Counted from the stretch's first letter, positions 32,348 to 42,208 are shown. The stretch: 64,000 nt of DNA from AG-12 sp027339635 (GCA_027339635.1 DAHWNZ010000002.1:28488-92487); one strand, 5' to 3'. Notes: a model not told the origin generated them from the letters alone. Numbers and translations are program-made.

Positions 32348-34837
32348 CTATCGACCTGCCGCCAGAAGATCGCGCACCTCCCGAGCGGACGCCAGGCCCA
32401 GGGCTTGGTCGGCGAGCCGCCTCGCGGTGTCCGAGTCGACCCGCCTGACGGCGGCCTTGGCCGCGGGAATCAGAGCCGGAGTCATGGATAGCTCGGTTAC
32501 CCCCAGGCCGATCAGGAGGGGCACCGCCAGGGCGTCCCCCGCCAGCTCTCCACAGACTCCAACCCACTTGCCCTGTGACCGTCCGGCTGCGGCTGTCTCC
32601 CCTATGAGGCGGAGCACCGCCGGATGCAGAGGGTCGGCCATGGCGGCAACCTCGGAGTTGGTGCGATCCGCAGCCAGGGTGTACTGGGAGAGGTCATTGG
32701 TCCCGATCGAGAAGAAGTCGACCTCGGAAGCCAGCCTGTTGGCGGTCAGTGCCGCCGCGGGCGTCTCGACCATGATCCCCACCTCGAGGGAGCCGCGCCA
32801 GTCCGGGGTGGCGAGATCCTGGATCACCCGAGAGACGACCCGGCGCGCCTCGACGATCTCAGCCACGGTGGCGACCATGGGGAACATCAGGCGCACCCGG
32901 TGGGTGGTGGCGACCGCGACTATGGCGCGGACCTGGCCGTAAAGCAGCTCCGGACTCTGCAGTCCCAAGCGCAGGCCCCGCACCCCCAGAGCCGGGTTTT
33001 CCTCGCTGGGGCGGTGGATGTAGCGCAGCGGCTTGTCCGCCCCCACATCGAGGGTCCTGATGGTCAGCGGCCGGGGGAAGAGGATGGAGCAAATGTCCCG
33101 GTACACCTCGCGCTGCTCCTCCGAACTTGGCAGGGCGGGAGCGTCCTGGAACAGGAACTCCGTCCTGAGAAGGCCCACCCCATCCGCTCCTGCGTCGACG
33201 GCGGCGCGGGCGTCGGCGATCGATCCGATGTTGGCAGCGACTTCGATGGCGACCCCATCTGCGGTGCGGACCGCGGCCGCTATGGTCGCGGGCTTGGAAG
33301 GAGCCGTTGCCCCACTCGCCGAAGCTCGAGCCAGGTCCGCCGGGCTGGGGTCGAGGACGAGCCTGCCCGAGTCACCCTGCAGGATCACCACGGTCCCCTC
33401 AGCTATCTCTAGCACCCTGGCACCCAGTCCCACCGCAGCCGGTATCCCGAGGGCGCGGGCCAGGATTGCCGAGTGGGAGGTGGGACCCCCGCCCGCGACC
33501 GCGATCCCGAGGACGGTCTTCCGGTCAAGACCAGCGGCGTCGGTGGGAGTGAGCTCCTCGGCGACCAGAATCCCGACCCCGGTCGGAGCTGCGGTGCCCG
33601 CCCCGAGAATGTGGGCCAAAACTCGGCGGGAGACCCCTTCTAGATCCAGCGCCCGGGCTCTGAGGTTCTCGTCCTTGATCATTTCCCACTTTGACATGGC
33701 TAGGGCCACGCTCTCGGACCACGCGCGGGCCGCTCCCGAGCCCCGGTCGATCTCCGCCTTCGCCCCCTCCAGCAGCTCGGGGTCCTCCAGGAAAAGCATC
33801 TGAGCGTCTAGGATCGCCGCCTGGTATTCACCGGCGCGCCGACTGGTGGCTTCTCGGAGCTGGCTCAGGTCCTCCCTGGTTGCCTCCAGGGCGGCCCTCA
33901 GGGCCCCGCTCTCCTCCTCCTGGGACCCGGCGGCCCGGTCCGGTATTTCAAGCGTCGGCTGAATCAGATGGACCACCCGGCCCATCGCCTCACCCGGCGC
34001 AGCGGGAATGCCCTGGATGAAGCCGGACGACCCACCGGGCTCGAGGGGTATGGGTGCTGGAGGTGGATTCGGGGCCGGGGCAGGTTGGAACGGCGGCTCT
34101 CCGAATCGGTCGAGGGCCAGTCTCTCGACGGCTCTCAGGAGCTGTGTCGCCTGGGGACCCCTGGCCCGCACCCTGAGCTTCTGGCCTCGGGCCACCTGGA
34201 GCTGGGCTATGGCATTGAGGCTGCGCCCCGATGCCGGGCCCTGGCCCGTGTCCTGGTTGGCGAGCTCGACCACGGCATCGAACTTGGCCAAAACGGAGAT
34301 GAGCTTGGCGATGGGACGTGCGTGGAGCCCCATGGGGAGGTCCACCGGCACCATCAGCTCCTCCCAGCCCTCATCGCTCGAGAACTGGTCCGACGGGGCG
34401 CTCTCCGCGAGCGCCTCGACCGGCGCCAGCTGGGCCAGCTTGCCGGCGAGGCCCTCCTCCGCGGCATCGGCCACCTCCTTGAGAGAGCCTCCGATCTGGG
34501 CGGCGACCGCCGCGGCCACCGCTCCCTCCACGAGCGCGGCCCCGCTGAGCAGCACCGAGCGCCGCCGCTCCTCCGCTACCATGTCGCGAGCGAGCTCGGC
34601 CGAGAGCAGGGCGCTTCCCAGGTCCATCAGCACCAGCACCCCCGCCGGAGTCCACACTTCGGCTATGGCGGCAGCTATGCGCGCGGCGTCTGTGCCTAGC
34701 CCCTCTGCGGGAGGCGTCAGCCCTCCCGCGGCCTCGATGCGAACGTCCGCGGCCATTGCCCGCGCCAGGGTCGCCGCCCCCTCGGCGATGGCGGCGCTGT
34801 GCGACACGAGCACCAGGCCTACCCGCTCCCGTGGCAT
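32348..34837 (-). CDS. dhaM: DhaM: PTS EIIA-HPr-Enzyme I fusion for dihydroxyacetone kinase
   Basis: This 829-residue multidomain phosphotransferase donates phosphate to DhaL-bound ADP in PEP-dependent dihydroxyacetone kinase. Domains in order: EIIA-DhaM (1-135, His13 in LVSHSAAI), HPr (160-250, His172 in GLHARPIAKL), a Pro-rich linker, then Enzyme I. The Enzyme I part has phospho-His455 in GGGPTSHSAILA and a full PEP-binding TIM-barrel half (VGLLRTEFLF, IGTNDLSQYTLAADR, active Cys762 in GVCGEL). E. coli DhaM has only the N-terminal half of Enzyme I and depends on PtsI/HPr. This protein appears able to take phosphate directly from PEP. It is the last gene of the glycerol operon; it ends in a normal C-terminal EI helix. 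Confidence 0.93.
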   Translation of the reverse strand: MPRERVGLVLVSHSAAIAEGAATLARAMAADVRIEAAGGLTPPAEGLGTDAARIAAAIAEVWTPAGVLVLMDLGSALLSAELARDMVAEERRRSVLLSGAALVEGAVAAAVAAQIGGSLKEVADAAEEGLAGKLAQLAPVEALAESAPSDQFSSDEGWEELMVPVDLPMGLHARPIAKLISVLAKFDAVVELANQDTGQGPASGRSLNAIAQLQVARGQKLRVRARGPQATQLLRAVERLALDRFGEPPFQPAPAPNPPPAPIPLEPGGSSGFIQGIPAAPGEAMGRVVHLIQPTLEIPDRAAGSQEEESGALRAALEATREDLSQLREATSRRAGEYQAAILDAQMLFLEDPELLEGAKAEIDRGSGAARAWSESVALAMSKWEMIKDENLRARALDLEGVSRRVLAHILGAGTAAPTGVGILVAEELTPTDAAGLDRKTVLGIAVAGGGPTSHSAILARALGIPAAVGLGARVLEIAEGTVVILQGDSGRLVLDPSPADLARASASGATAPSKPATIAAAVRTADGVAIEVAANIGSIADARAAVDAGADGVGLLRTEFLFQDAPALPSSEEQREVYRDICSILFPRPLTIRTLDVGADKPLRYIHRPSEENPALGVRGLRLGLQSPELLYGQVRAIVAVATTHRVRLMFPMVATVAEIVEARRVVSRVIQDLATPDWRGSLEVGIMVETPAAALTANRLASEVDFFSIGTNDLSQYTLAADRTNSEVAAMADPLHPAVLRLIGETAAAGRSQGKWVGVCGELAGDALAVPLLIGLGVTELSMTPALIPAAKAAVRRVDSDTARRLADQALGLASAREVRDLLAAGR

Positions 34838-34851
34838 CTGACGGGCCCCCC

Positions 34852-36075
34852 TCAGATGCCGCCGTAGGCCCGGTAGAGGATCTCGGCGGGGTGCACCACG
34901 GTCAACCCGGTGGCCTTCGCGATCTGCCAGCGACAGGTTTCGCTGTCGCAGGCCACGAGGTCGGGCGCGGAGGCTTGGATGTCGGCGAACAGGGGGCCAC
35001 CGACGCGCATGGCAATGTCGTACTTCTCGCGCTTGATCCCGTAGGTTCCGGCCACACCGCAGCAGAGCTGATCCATCTCCACCAGGCGCAGCCCCGGCAC
35101 CAGGGAGAGCAAGTCAAAGGCCGGCTTGCCGATCAACTGGTTCTGCTGCTGGCAGGGGGCGTGGTAGGCCACCGTCAGGGGTACCGGTGCGAAGTCGGTC
35201 TTGAGCTCATGGTGCTCGTGCAGTCCCAGTAGAAACTCGAAAAGGTCGACGGTGCGCCGACTCACGTCAACGAGGCTGGGATCGCTCAACCCCAGAATCT
35301 CGAGCCCCTCTCGCTTCAGCATCAGCCCACAGCTGGTGGACGATGAGATCACGGGGAGCCGCTCCGTGGACGGTCGCGAGAGCTGCCTTGCCAGCCGGGT
35401 CACGTAGCGGCGGGCGGCGGGGAATAGCCCGTTCGATTGCAGGGGCAGGCCACAGCAGTCCTGCTTCGGGACCACCACCTGGAAACCCTGATGCTCTAGC
35501 AACCTCACCACCTTCATGCCGAGATCGGGCTCGAAGTGCTCTGTGCTGCAGCCGTGGAAGTAGACGACGCGTCGGCCTGACGGTGGAGACGTATGCCGGC
35601 TGACCCAGCGAGAGAACGGACGGGTGGCAGCCTGAGGCACCGGCGCCAGACGGTGGACCCCGATGGTCTTCTCCCCGGCCAGCCGCAGCCATCGATTGCC
35701 CATCGCCCAGTTGAACAAGGGGGCGACGGGCCGGCCTGCCCGGCCCATCAGGCCCGGCCTTGCCAGCAGCTGATCTCTCAGCGGTACCCCATCCTGGTGT
35801 TTCAGCTCGGCCCTGGCTCTTGAGTTGATCTCCGCAATGCGGACTCCCTGGGGGCAGACCCGAGAGCAGACACCGCAACCTGAGCAGAGGTCGACCGAGT
35901 GGTCTGGGGAGTGGGATCCGGCGCGGAAGCGCTCGGCCTGAGGCCCGACCGTCTTTGGGCCAGCGAACAGCTCCGTCACCGCCGCAACGGGGCACGCGCT
36001 CTCGCAGACGGTGCACTTGATGCAGTGATCCAAGGAGGCGCGCACCTCGAATGGGGAAAGCGCTTCAGATGTCAC
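34852..36075 (-). CDS. glpC: Anaerobic glycerol-3-phosphate dehydrogenase subunit C
   Basis: About 407 residues. Two 4Fe-4S ferredoxin motifs near the N-terminus (CIKCTVCESACP and CSGCGVCSRVCP) precede two CCG domains (QDCCGLPL and DQLCCGVAG, with HGCS and YHAPC partners) that bind further cofactor or quinone-linked clusters. GlpC anchors the GlpAB catalytic dimer to the membrane and passes electrons to quinone. GTG 36075 overlaps the glpB stop by 4 bases. It is followed 14 bases later by dhaM. The whole glpABC set is present, so glycerol 3-phosphate oxidation is by the anaerobic-type enzyme. Confidence 0.93.
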   Translation of the reverse strand: MTSEALSPFEVRASLDHCIKCTVCESACPVAAVTELFAGPKTVGPQAERFRAGSHSPDHSVDLCSGCGVCSRVCPQGVRIAEINSRARAELKHQDGVPLRDQLLARPGLMGRAGRPVAPLFNWAMGNRWLRLAGEKTIGVHRLAPVPQAATRPFSRWVSRHTSPPSGRRVVYFHGCSTEHFEPDLGMKVVRLLEHQGFQVVVPKQDCCGLPLQSNGLFPAARRYVTRLARQLSRPSTERLPVISSSTSCGLMLKREGLEILGLSDPSLVDVSRRTVDLFEFLLGLHEHHELKTDFAPVPLTVAYHAPCQQQNQLIGKPAFDLLSLVPGLRLVEMDQLCCGVAGTYGIKREKYDIAMRVGGPLFADIQASAPDLVACDSETCRWQIAKATGLTVVHPAEILYRAYGGI

Positions 36076-37310
36076 ACAGGACCTCCCAAGATGGCCGTCG
36101 CGGCCGCGTATCCGGTCGCCAGGCTGATGCCGTTACCGGACAGTTCGCGCCAGGGCACCGCCCCGGTGAGCAGGGCACCGACCGCGTGGACGTTCCGGTA
36201 GACCGGTTCTCCCGAGGCGTTGAGCGGCCGCAGCTGGTTGTCGACGGCCAGGCCGATGCGGTCGCGTCCGTGCTCCTGGAAGTAGGTGCCGTTGTGGTCA
36301 CCGGATGTGGCGCTCACCGGCAGCCCAAGAACCACCTCGCGAGGAGCCTCGGCCCGCTCCGAGACGATGCCACCGGTCGCGATGCCACCGGTCGCCAATA
36401 CGAAGTGGTCGGCCTCGAACTCAACGGAGCGGGACGATTCCGCGACCGTCACGGATTTGAGCAGCCCCGTCTCCCCCGACCCTCGGGTGGCGGTCGAGCC
36501 GATCAGGAGCCGTCCTCCATGGCGACGCAGCGCCTGCCCGAGGACTGTCTGCAGGCGCAGCCCGGGTATCGACGGCGGCAGGGTTGGGATCTCGAAGACG
36601 GGTCTGCCAATGGAATCGGTGAGATCACTCCACACCTCATGTGCCATGGAGAGTCCCAAAACGGCCGGAAGCCCGACCGCCTGCTCCTCGGCCAGTTCCG
36701 CCCGGACGCCGCGAGCAAGCTCCGAGCGGACGTGGGGCAACTCCAGCCGTCTCGCCAGGAGCTGGGGCCTCAGCGCGCGCGCGTCTCCCGCAAGCCCGAC
36801 CTCCACCGCTCTGGCGCTCAGGGCTCGGCTGGAGCGCTTCAGGTTCTCGGCCACAAGCTGCGGGTAGAAGTCCCGGTAGTTGCGTATGCCCACGATCAGC
36901 ACCTCCGCGCCTGCCGGGAGGTCTCCCGCGGCCATGGTTTCCGGCACGATCCCCGTCGGTCGGATCCCGCCCACCGCGGTCGGCAGCATCAGGTTGTGGT
37001 CGAGGGCGCCCGCATAACCGAGCGGTGCGGCGAGCTCGAGGAACCATTCCACACTCTTGGAGAGCGCATCCAGGGACGCTCTGGCGTAGGGGTGGTCGGG
37101 GTGCCCCGCCACGTACGGGGGCAGCTCCTGGCCCGGGCTCGCGACCAGATGGGGGGCGTAGCCGAGGATATCCACGACCGCCGGGGACAGAGGCAATCCC
37201 CCCTGGCCGGTGGCGACCACGGCCACGTCGAGCCCAGCCTGGGCGAGCCGCACGGCCGCCGTGAGGCCGGCCATCCCGGCGCCGACCACGACCACGTCGT
37301 GTTTCACCAA
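36072..37310 (-). CDS. glpB: Anaerobic glycerol-3-phosphate dehydrogenase subunit B
   Basis: A 412-residue flavoprotein subunit (FMN in E. coli). It begins VVVVGAGMAGLTAAVRLAQAG, has the mid-region GIRNYRDFYPQLVAENLKR and VFEIPTLPPSIPGLRL, and ends with RNVHAVGALLTGAVPW and SGNGISLATGYAAA. These match GlpB family landmarks. It sits between glpA and glpC with 4-base overlap to glpC and a 52-base gap to glpA. With them it oxidises glycerol 3-phosphate to dihydroxyacetone phosphate and reduces quinone. Confidence 0.92.
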   Translation of the reverse strand: MVKHDVVVVGAGMAGLTAAVRLAQAGLDVAVVATGQGGLPLSPAVVDILGYAPHLVASPGQELPPYVAGHPDHPYARASLDALSKSVEWFLELAAPLGYAGALDHNLMLPTAVGGIRPTGIVPETMAAGDLPAGAEVLIVGIRNYRDFYPQLVAENLKRSSRALSARAVEVGLAGDARALRPQLLARRLELPHVRSELARGVRAELAEEQAVGLPAVLGLSMAHEVWSDLTDSIGRPVFEIPTLPPSIPGLRLQTVLGQALRRHGGRLLIGSTATRGSGETGLLKSVTVAESSRSVEFEADHFVLATGGIATGGIVSERAEAPREVVLGLPVSATSGDHNGTYFQEHGRDRIGLAVDNQLRPLNASGEPVYRNVHAVGALLTGAVPWRELSGNGISLATGYAAATAILGGPV

Positions 37311-37362
37311 GATCCTCCGCGCACTAGGAACGGTCGGCTTCCGGCTTCATCTCTGGACCGCC

Positions 37363-38934
37363 TCATTCCGGCAGGTGCTCGAGATCCAGGATCCCCTGAA
37401 AGATCCACTCATCCAGGCGCTCCTGCCGCAGCTGATCTCCCCAACCCATGAGCTGCACCCCCTTCCAGCGTTCCTCCACGAATGCCAGCAGGGAGGCGGT
37501 GGCGGCCCGGGCGTCATAGTGTCCGTCCTCATGGAGCAGACCCGCCACGCGGAAGGCGCAGAATCCACCCTGGCAGGGGCCCATGCCCACCCGCAACGCG
37601 CGGCGGAGGTCATCCAACGCCCAGTTGGACCGCCGGGCCACTGCCATGCGCAGGTCCCGACGCGATACCAGCTCGCATTCGCAGATGAGCGGGTCGTCGG
37701 GATCGTCGGTCTCCATCTCCTCCTGGCGCGCACCCAACCAGTAGAAGTGCTGGGCCTCACTGTCGGGTAGGGGCTCGACATCGGTGCTGCATGAGGCGGC
37801 CAGTCCGAGCTTGCCGCAGGCCAGGTCCACCGCGTCCTTGGCCATCAGCCGGAAGGTGGTGAACTTGCCGCCGGTCACGGTTACGAAGTTGCCCACGCCC
37901 TCCAGCTGCTCGTGATCCAGAACTGAGTGAGAGCGGGTGACGTCCCGCGTGTCGCTGACTCCACCGACCTCGCCCTTGGGCAGCAGCGGCCGAGCACCGG
38001 CCCAAACCCTTAGGGCCCGCCCCTTGCTGAATCCGGGCACCAGCGCCTCCCCCGCCTCCATCATCGCGGCGACCTCGGCGGCGGTCGGGTCTATCTGATC
38101 TGGATCCTCGACGGGCACGTCGGTGGTCCCGATCACGCTGACGGTGCGGATGGGAACGATGATGTCACCGTCTCCGGGCATGGTGCACCGGTTCACCACG
38201 GTGTTGACCAGACGGTGATTCATCGCGACCATCACCCCCTTGCCCGGCACCACCCCGACCCGGCAGCCAGCCATCGTAGCGACCCGCCCACTCCAGGCTC
38301 CGGAGGCGTTGATCGTGCAACGGGCCCTAACCAGAACCTCGGCACCGCTTCTGTTGTCCCGCAGTCTCGCACCGATCACAGCCGAGCCCTCGACCTCCAG
38401 GGCGGTGAGCGAGTGGTAGGGCAGAATGTTCGCTCCCCGCTGGGCCGCGCCGCGAACGCAGGCTGAGACCGTCTTCCAGGCGTCCACCGACGCGTCCGGG
38501 ACCAGGAACGCGCGGCTGATCCTGGGATTCAGGCGCGGCTCGCGGCGCAGGGCCTGGGCCACTGAGATCTCTTCGACCGGGACCCCGGCCGCACGGCAAG
38601 AGGGCTCGAAGAGGTCGGCGTAGGCCGGGTCATCGAGAGGCGTGGTGACGAACAGGCCCCCTGTGTCCTCGATGCAGTCCGAGGCCACCCTGCGCAGGAC
38701 CAGGTTCTCGGCGGCACACTCCTGGGCCGATGAGGGGTCCTTGACGACGTAGCGGCCGCCGGAATGCAGCAGGCCATGGAACCGCCCGGTGGTGCCGGTG
38801 GCAAGATCCCCCCGGTCGACCAGGGTGACGTGGAGACCCCGCAGAGCGGAGTCCCACGCCACCCCGGCCCCGGTCGAGCCGCCGCCAATCACCAGGACGT
38901 CGGTCTCGAGGTGCGGCATGCCGAGGATGGTCAC
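37363..38934 (-). CDS. glpA: Anaerobic glycerol-3-phosphate dehydrogenase subunit A
   Basis: A 523-residue FAD-dependent dehydrogenase. The FAD dinucleotide fold is VLVIGGGSTGAGVAWDSALRG; GTTGRFHGLLHSGGRYVV and PGKGVMVAMNH are typical GlpA/GlpD segments. A C-terminal BFD-like [2Fe-2S] domain with CECEL and GPCQGGFCAFR distinguishes GlpA from aerobic GlpD and shows that this is the GlpABC-type enzyme. It is 16 bases from glpK on one side and 52 bases from glpB on the other. Start is ATG, at the beginning of MTILGMPHLETD; the internal ATG at 38919 is possible. Confidence 0.94.
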   Translation of the reverse strand: MTILGMPHLETDVLVIGGGSTGAGVAWDSALRGLHVTLVDRGDLATGTTGRFHGLLHSGGRYVVKDPSSAQECAAENLVLRRVASDCIEDTGGLFVTTPLDDPAYADLFEPSCRAAGVPVEEISVAQALRREPRLNPRISRAFLVPDASVDAWKTVSACVRGAAQRGANILPYHSLTALEVEGSAVIGARLRDNRSGAEVLVRARCTINASGAWSGRVATMAGCRVGVVPGKGVMVAMNHRLVNTVVNRCTMPGDGDIIVPIRTVSVIGTTDVPVEDPDQIDPTAAEVAAMMEAGEALVPGFSKGRALRVWAGARPLLPKGEVGGVSDTRDVTRSHSVLDHEQLEGVGNFVTVTGGKFTTFRLMAKDAVDLACGKLGLAASCSTDVEPLPDSEAQHFYWLGARQEEMETDDPDDPLICECELVSRRDLRMAVARRSNWALDDLRRALRVGMGPCQGGFCAFRVAGLLHEDGHYDARAATASLLAFVEERWKGVQLMGWGDQLRQERLDEWIFQGILDLEHLPE

Positions 38935-38950
38935 TGCCGGCCCTGCAGGC

Positions 38951-40453
38951 TCAGGCCTGCTCCACCCAATCGAAAGTACGGGTCACCGCCTTCTTCCAGA
39001 GGGCGTACTGGCTGTCACGCTGCTTGGGGTCCATGTGTGGCTCCCACGTCCGGTCCACGGCCCAGTTGGCTCGAAGCTCGTCCAGGGCGCCCCAGAAACC
39101 GACCGCCAGGCCAGCGGCGTAGGCGGCGCCCAGGGAGGTGGTCTCCGCCACCTTGGGGCGGATCACCGGGACCCCGAGAACATCGGATTGGACCTGCATC
39201 AGGAGCTCGTCGTGCACCATGCCACCGTCCACCTTGAGGGAGGTGAGCGCCACTCCGGAATCCTTGTCCATCGCGTCCACCACCTCCTTGGTCTGCCAGG
39301 CGGTGGCTTCCAGGACGGCCCGCGCGATGTGGCCCTTGTTGACGTACCTGGTCAAACCGGCGATGACTCCGCGCGCGTCACTGCGCCAGTAGGGGGCGAA
39401 CAGCCCCGAGAAGGCGGGGACGAAGTACACCCCGCCGTTGTCCTCCACCGTGGCCGCAAGCTGCTCGACCTCCACCGAGCTCTTGATCATGCCCAGGTTG
39501 TCGCGCAGCCACTGCACCAACGCTCCCGTGATGGCGATCGAACCCTCCAAGCAATACACGGGGTCGTTGTCCCCGATCTTGTAACCGAGCGTGGTCAGAA
39601 GACCGCTCTTGGACGGCACGGGCGAGGTCCCCGTGTTGAGGAGCAGGAAGTTGCCGGTGCCATAGGTGTTCTTGGCCTCGCCGGGGCTGAAGCAGGTCTG
39701 CCCGAATACCGCAGCCTGCTGATCGCCGAGATCTCCCGCCACGGGGACACCGTCCAAGGGGTAGACGCAGCTGCCGTAGAGCGCGCTGGAGGGCCGGATC
39801 TTCGGCAGCATGGCCTTGGGAATGCCCATCACCCGCAGGATCTCATCGTCCCAATCGAGGGTCTTGAGGTCCATCAGCATGGTGCGGCTGGCATTGGTGA
39901 CGTCGGTGATGTGGAGGCCGCCGTTGACGCCCCCGGTCAGGTTCCAGATGCACCAGCTATCGATGTTCCCAAAGATCACCTCCCCGCGCTCGGCCCGCTC
40001 CCGCAGGCTGGGGTCGTTGTCCAGGATCCACCTGACCTTGGGTCCGGAGAAATAGGTCGCCAGCGGCAGGCCGACCTTGGCCTGAAAACGGTTCTGCCCC
40101 CCGTCCCTGGCCAGCTCATTGCAGATGGCGTCGGTCCTGGTGTCCTGCCACACGATGGCGTTGTACACAGGGCGGCCGGTGGTACGGTCCCAAACCACCG
40201 CGGTCTCGCGCTGGTTGGTCACTCCGATCGCGGCTAGGTCAGAGGAGCGACAAGACGCCTTCTGCAGGGCGCCGGCAATCACCTCCTGGCTGCGCTGCCA
40301 GATCTCCATCGCGTCGTGCTCGACCCATCCGGGCTTGGGAAAGATCTGCTTGTGCTCCTTCTGGTCGACCGCTATCACCGTTCCCGAGTGATCGAAGATC
40401 ATGAACCTGGTGCTGGTGGTCCCCTGGTCGAGAGCCCCCACATACTTAGCCAT
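38951..40453 (-). CDS. glpK: Glycerol kinase
   Basis: A 500-residue FGGY-family kinase that phosphorylates glycerol with ATP to glycerol 3-phosphate. Landmarks are the N-terminal YVGALDQGTTSTRFMIFD, GVTNQRETAVVWDRTTGRP, NAIVWQDTRT, and the FGGY signatures around GKNTYGTGNFLLLNTG-like text (here AKNTYGTGNFLLLNTG) and KVDGGMVHDELLMQ. Length is normal. It belongs to the glycerol operon, between dhaL and glpA, and its product feeds GlpABC. Confidence 0.97.
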   Translation of the reverse strand: MAKYVGALDQGTTSTRFMIFDHSGTVIAVDQKEHKQIFPKPGWVEHDAMEIWQRSQEVIAGALQKASCRSSDLAAIGVTNQRETAVVWDRTTGRPVYNAIVWQDTRTDAICNELARDGGQNRFQAKVGLPLATYFSGPKVRWILDNDPSLRERAERGEVIFGNIDSWCIWNLTGGVNGGLHITDVTNASRTMLMDLKTLDWDDEILRVMGIPKAMLPKIRPSSALYGSCVYPLDGVPVAGDLGDQQAAVFGQTCFSPGEAKNTYGTGNFLLLNTGTSPVPSKSGLLTTLGYKIGDNDPVYCLEGSIAITGALVQWLRDNLGMIKSSVEVEQLAATVEDNGGVYFVPAFSGLFAPYWRSDARGVIAGLTRYVNKGHIARAVLEATAWQTKEVVDAMDKDSGVALTSLKVDGGMVHDELLMQVQSDVLGVPVIRPKVAETTSLGAAYAAGLAVGFWGALDELRANWAVDRTWEPHMDPKQRDSQYALWKKAVTRTFDWVEQA

Positions 40454-40514
40454 CGCGCTTCCTCCAGTCCCAATCGTTTGGCGAGGTCGTCGCTCCCGGC
40501 GCCCCGGTCTTGTC

Positions 40515-41153
40515 CTAATCGCTTGCCGCGAAAGCCTCCCGCGCCGCTTTCATCAGCATCCAAGAGGAGGTCGCCCCGGGGTCCTGATGGCCCGCGCTGC
40601 GCTCCCCCAAGTAGCTGGCCCGGCCCCGGTGGGCGACCAGAGGGACGGTGGCGAGGGCACCCTGATGGGCCGCCTCTTCCGCCGCCGCCAGCGCCACTTC
40701 GAATGTCTCCCCGGACCCGAGGCCGTCCTGCAAACGCTTGCTCGCCGGCAGCAGGGCGTCCAGCATCGTCTTGTCGCCGGGTTCCGCCTTTCCCCTGGCT
40801 CTGACCGCCGCCACAGCTGCGGTCAGAGCCGAGGCCCAGTCGTTCGGGGTAACCTCTCCCACTCCCTTGAGGCTGGTCCCCATCTGCAGGAAAAGAGTGC
40901 CGTAGAGCGGTCCGCTGGCACCGCCAACGGTTGAGATAAGGGTCATCGCCACCGTGCGAAACAGGCTCGCAACGTCCTTCTGCTCTAGTTGCTCGAGCTT
41001 GGGGAGCACGGCGCGCATGCCGCGATCCATGTTGATCCCGTGATCGCCATCGCCAATCGCCGAGTCAAGTTCGGTCAGGTACTCCTTGTTGGCCTCCATC
41101 GCCTGCCCAAACAGGGTCACGAAAGTGCGGGCCCGCTCGAAGGTGACGTTCAT
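40515..41153 (-). CDS. dhaL: Dihydroxyacetone kinase ADP-binding subunit DhaL
   Basis: About 212 residues. The family motifs ELDSAIGDGDHGINMDRG (Asp ligands for the two Mg ions), VGGASGPLYGTLFLQMG and GDKTMLDALLPA are all present, as is the C-terminal GERSAGHQDPGATS segment. DhaL carries a tightly bound ADP that is rephosphorylated by DhaM and transfers phosphate to dihydroxyacetone on DhaK. It lies 42 bases after dhaK and before glpK. Length and motifs are normal. Confidence 0.95.
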   Translation of the reverse strand: MNVTFERARTFVTLFGQAMEANKEYLTELDSAIGDGDHGINMDRGMRAVLPKLEQLEQKDVASLFRTVAMTLISTVGGASGPLYGTLFLQMGTSLKGVGEVTPNDWASALTAAVAAVRARGKAEPGDKTMLDALLPASKRLQDGLGSGETFEVALAAAEEAAHQGALATVPLVAHRGRASYLGERSAGHQDPGATSSWMLMKAAREAFAASD

Positions 41154-41195
41154 CTGTGTGATCCTCCTTCAGCCAGGGCCCTTCTGCATCGCCCC

Positions 41196-42197
41196 TCAGA
41201 GCCCCCAGCGTAGCCCTGGAGTGTTGACCGGCGCGTCCCAGTACTCGGTCATCTCCCGGTCCAGGCGCAGCAGGGTGATGGAGCAGCCGGCCATCTCCAG
41301 CGAGGTGATGTAGTTGCCGATGAGGTTTCGCTCGATCTTGATACCGCGGCTCTTGAGGAACCGGTCCAGGGCCCGGTAGACGATGTAGAGCTCAATCAGC
41401 GGGGTGCCGCCCATGCCGTTCACGAAGGCCAGGACCGAGTCCCCCGACTTGAATGGAAGATCCTCGGTTATCGAGGTCGCCATCAGCTCCACTATCTCGT
41501 CCGCAGGCGCCAGCTTGCGCCGCTCTCGCCCGGGTTCCCCGTGGATCCCGATGCCGATCTCCATCTCGTCCTCGCCGAGGTCAAAGGTCGGCTTGCCGGC
41601 GGCAGGAACGGTGCAGGAGGTCAGTGCAACCCCCATCGTCCGGCCCTCAGCGTTGACCCGACGGCAGAGCTCCGCCACCTCCGCCAGAGAGCGGCCTGCC
41701 TCGGCTGCCGCTCCGCAGATCTTCTCCGCCAAAACGGTCACCCCAACCCCGCGACGACCCGCGGTGTAGAGGCTGTCCTGGACCGCCACGTCGTCATTGG
41801 TGATGACGGCCGCGACCTCTATCCCCTCCTCCTTGGCCAGATCCGCCGCCATCTCGAAGTTGAGGATGTCGCCGGTGTAGTTCTTGACGATGTGAAGGAC
41901 ACCGGCACCGCCGTCGACGGCCTTGGTGGCGGCCAGGATCTGGTCCGGCGTCGGAGAGGTGAAGACCTCGCCGGGACACGCGGCGGACAGCATCCCCGGG
42001 CCTACGAACCCGCCGTGCATCGGCTCGTGCCCGGAGCCCCCGCCGGACACCACCGCCACCTTGCCACGGACGGGAGCGTCTGCCCGCATCACAAAGTAGG
42101 GATCGAGGGAAACCGTGAGCCGATCTGAGTGCGCGGCCAGGATGCCTTCCAGCTCCTCGCGGACCACGTTGTCCGGGTTGTTGATCAACTTCTTCAT
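41196..42197 (-). CDS. dhaK: Dihydroxyacetone kinase substrate-binding subunit DhaK
   Basis: A 333-residue subunit that binds dihydroxyacetone covalently as a hemiaminal through His219 in GIGIHGEPG. Other landmarks are MKKLINNPDNVVREELEG, SGGGSGHEPMHGGFVG (about 51-66) and HIVKNYTGDILNFEMAAD. It works with DhaL and DhaM in PEP-dependent phosphorylation. The gene follows glpF by 11 bases. An ATP-dependent single-chain Dak is excluded by the separate DhaL and DhaM genes. Confidence 0.96.
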   Translation of the reverse strand: MKKLINNPDNVVREELEGILAAHSDRLTVSLDPYFVMRADAPVRGKVAVVSGGGSGHEPMHGGFVGPGMLSAACPGEVFTSPTPDQILAATKAVDGGAGVLHIVKNYTGDILNFEMAADLAKEEGIEVAAVITNDDVAVQDSLYTAGRRGVGVTVLAEKICGAAAEAGRSLAEVAELCRRVNAEGRTMGVALTSCTVPAAGKPTFDLGEDEMEIGIGIHGEPGRERRKLAPADEIVELMATSITEDLPFKSGDSVLAFVNGMGGTPLIELYIVYRALDRFLKSRGIKIERNLIGNYITSLEMAGCSITLLRLDREMTEYWDAPVNTPGLRWGL

Positions 42198-42208
42198 CTG
42201 CCTTCCCC

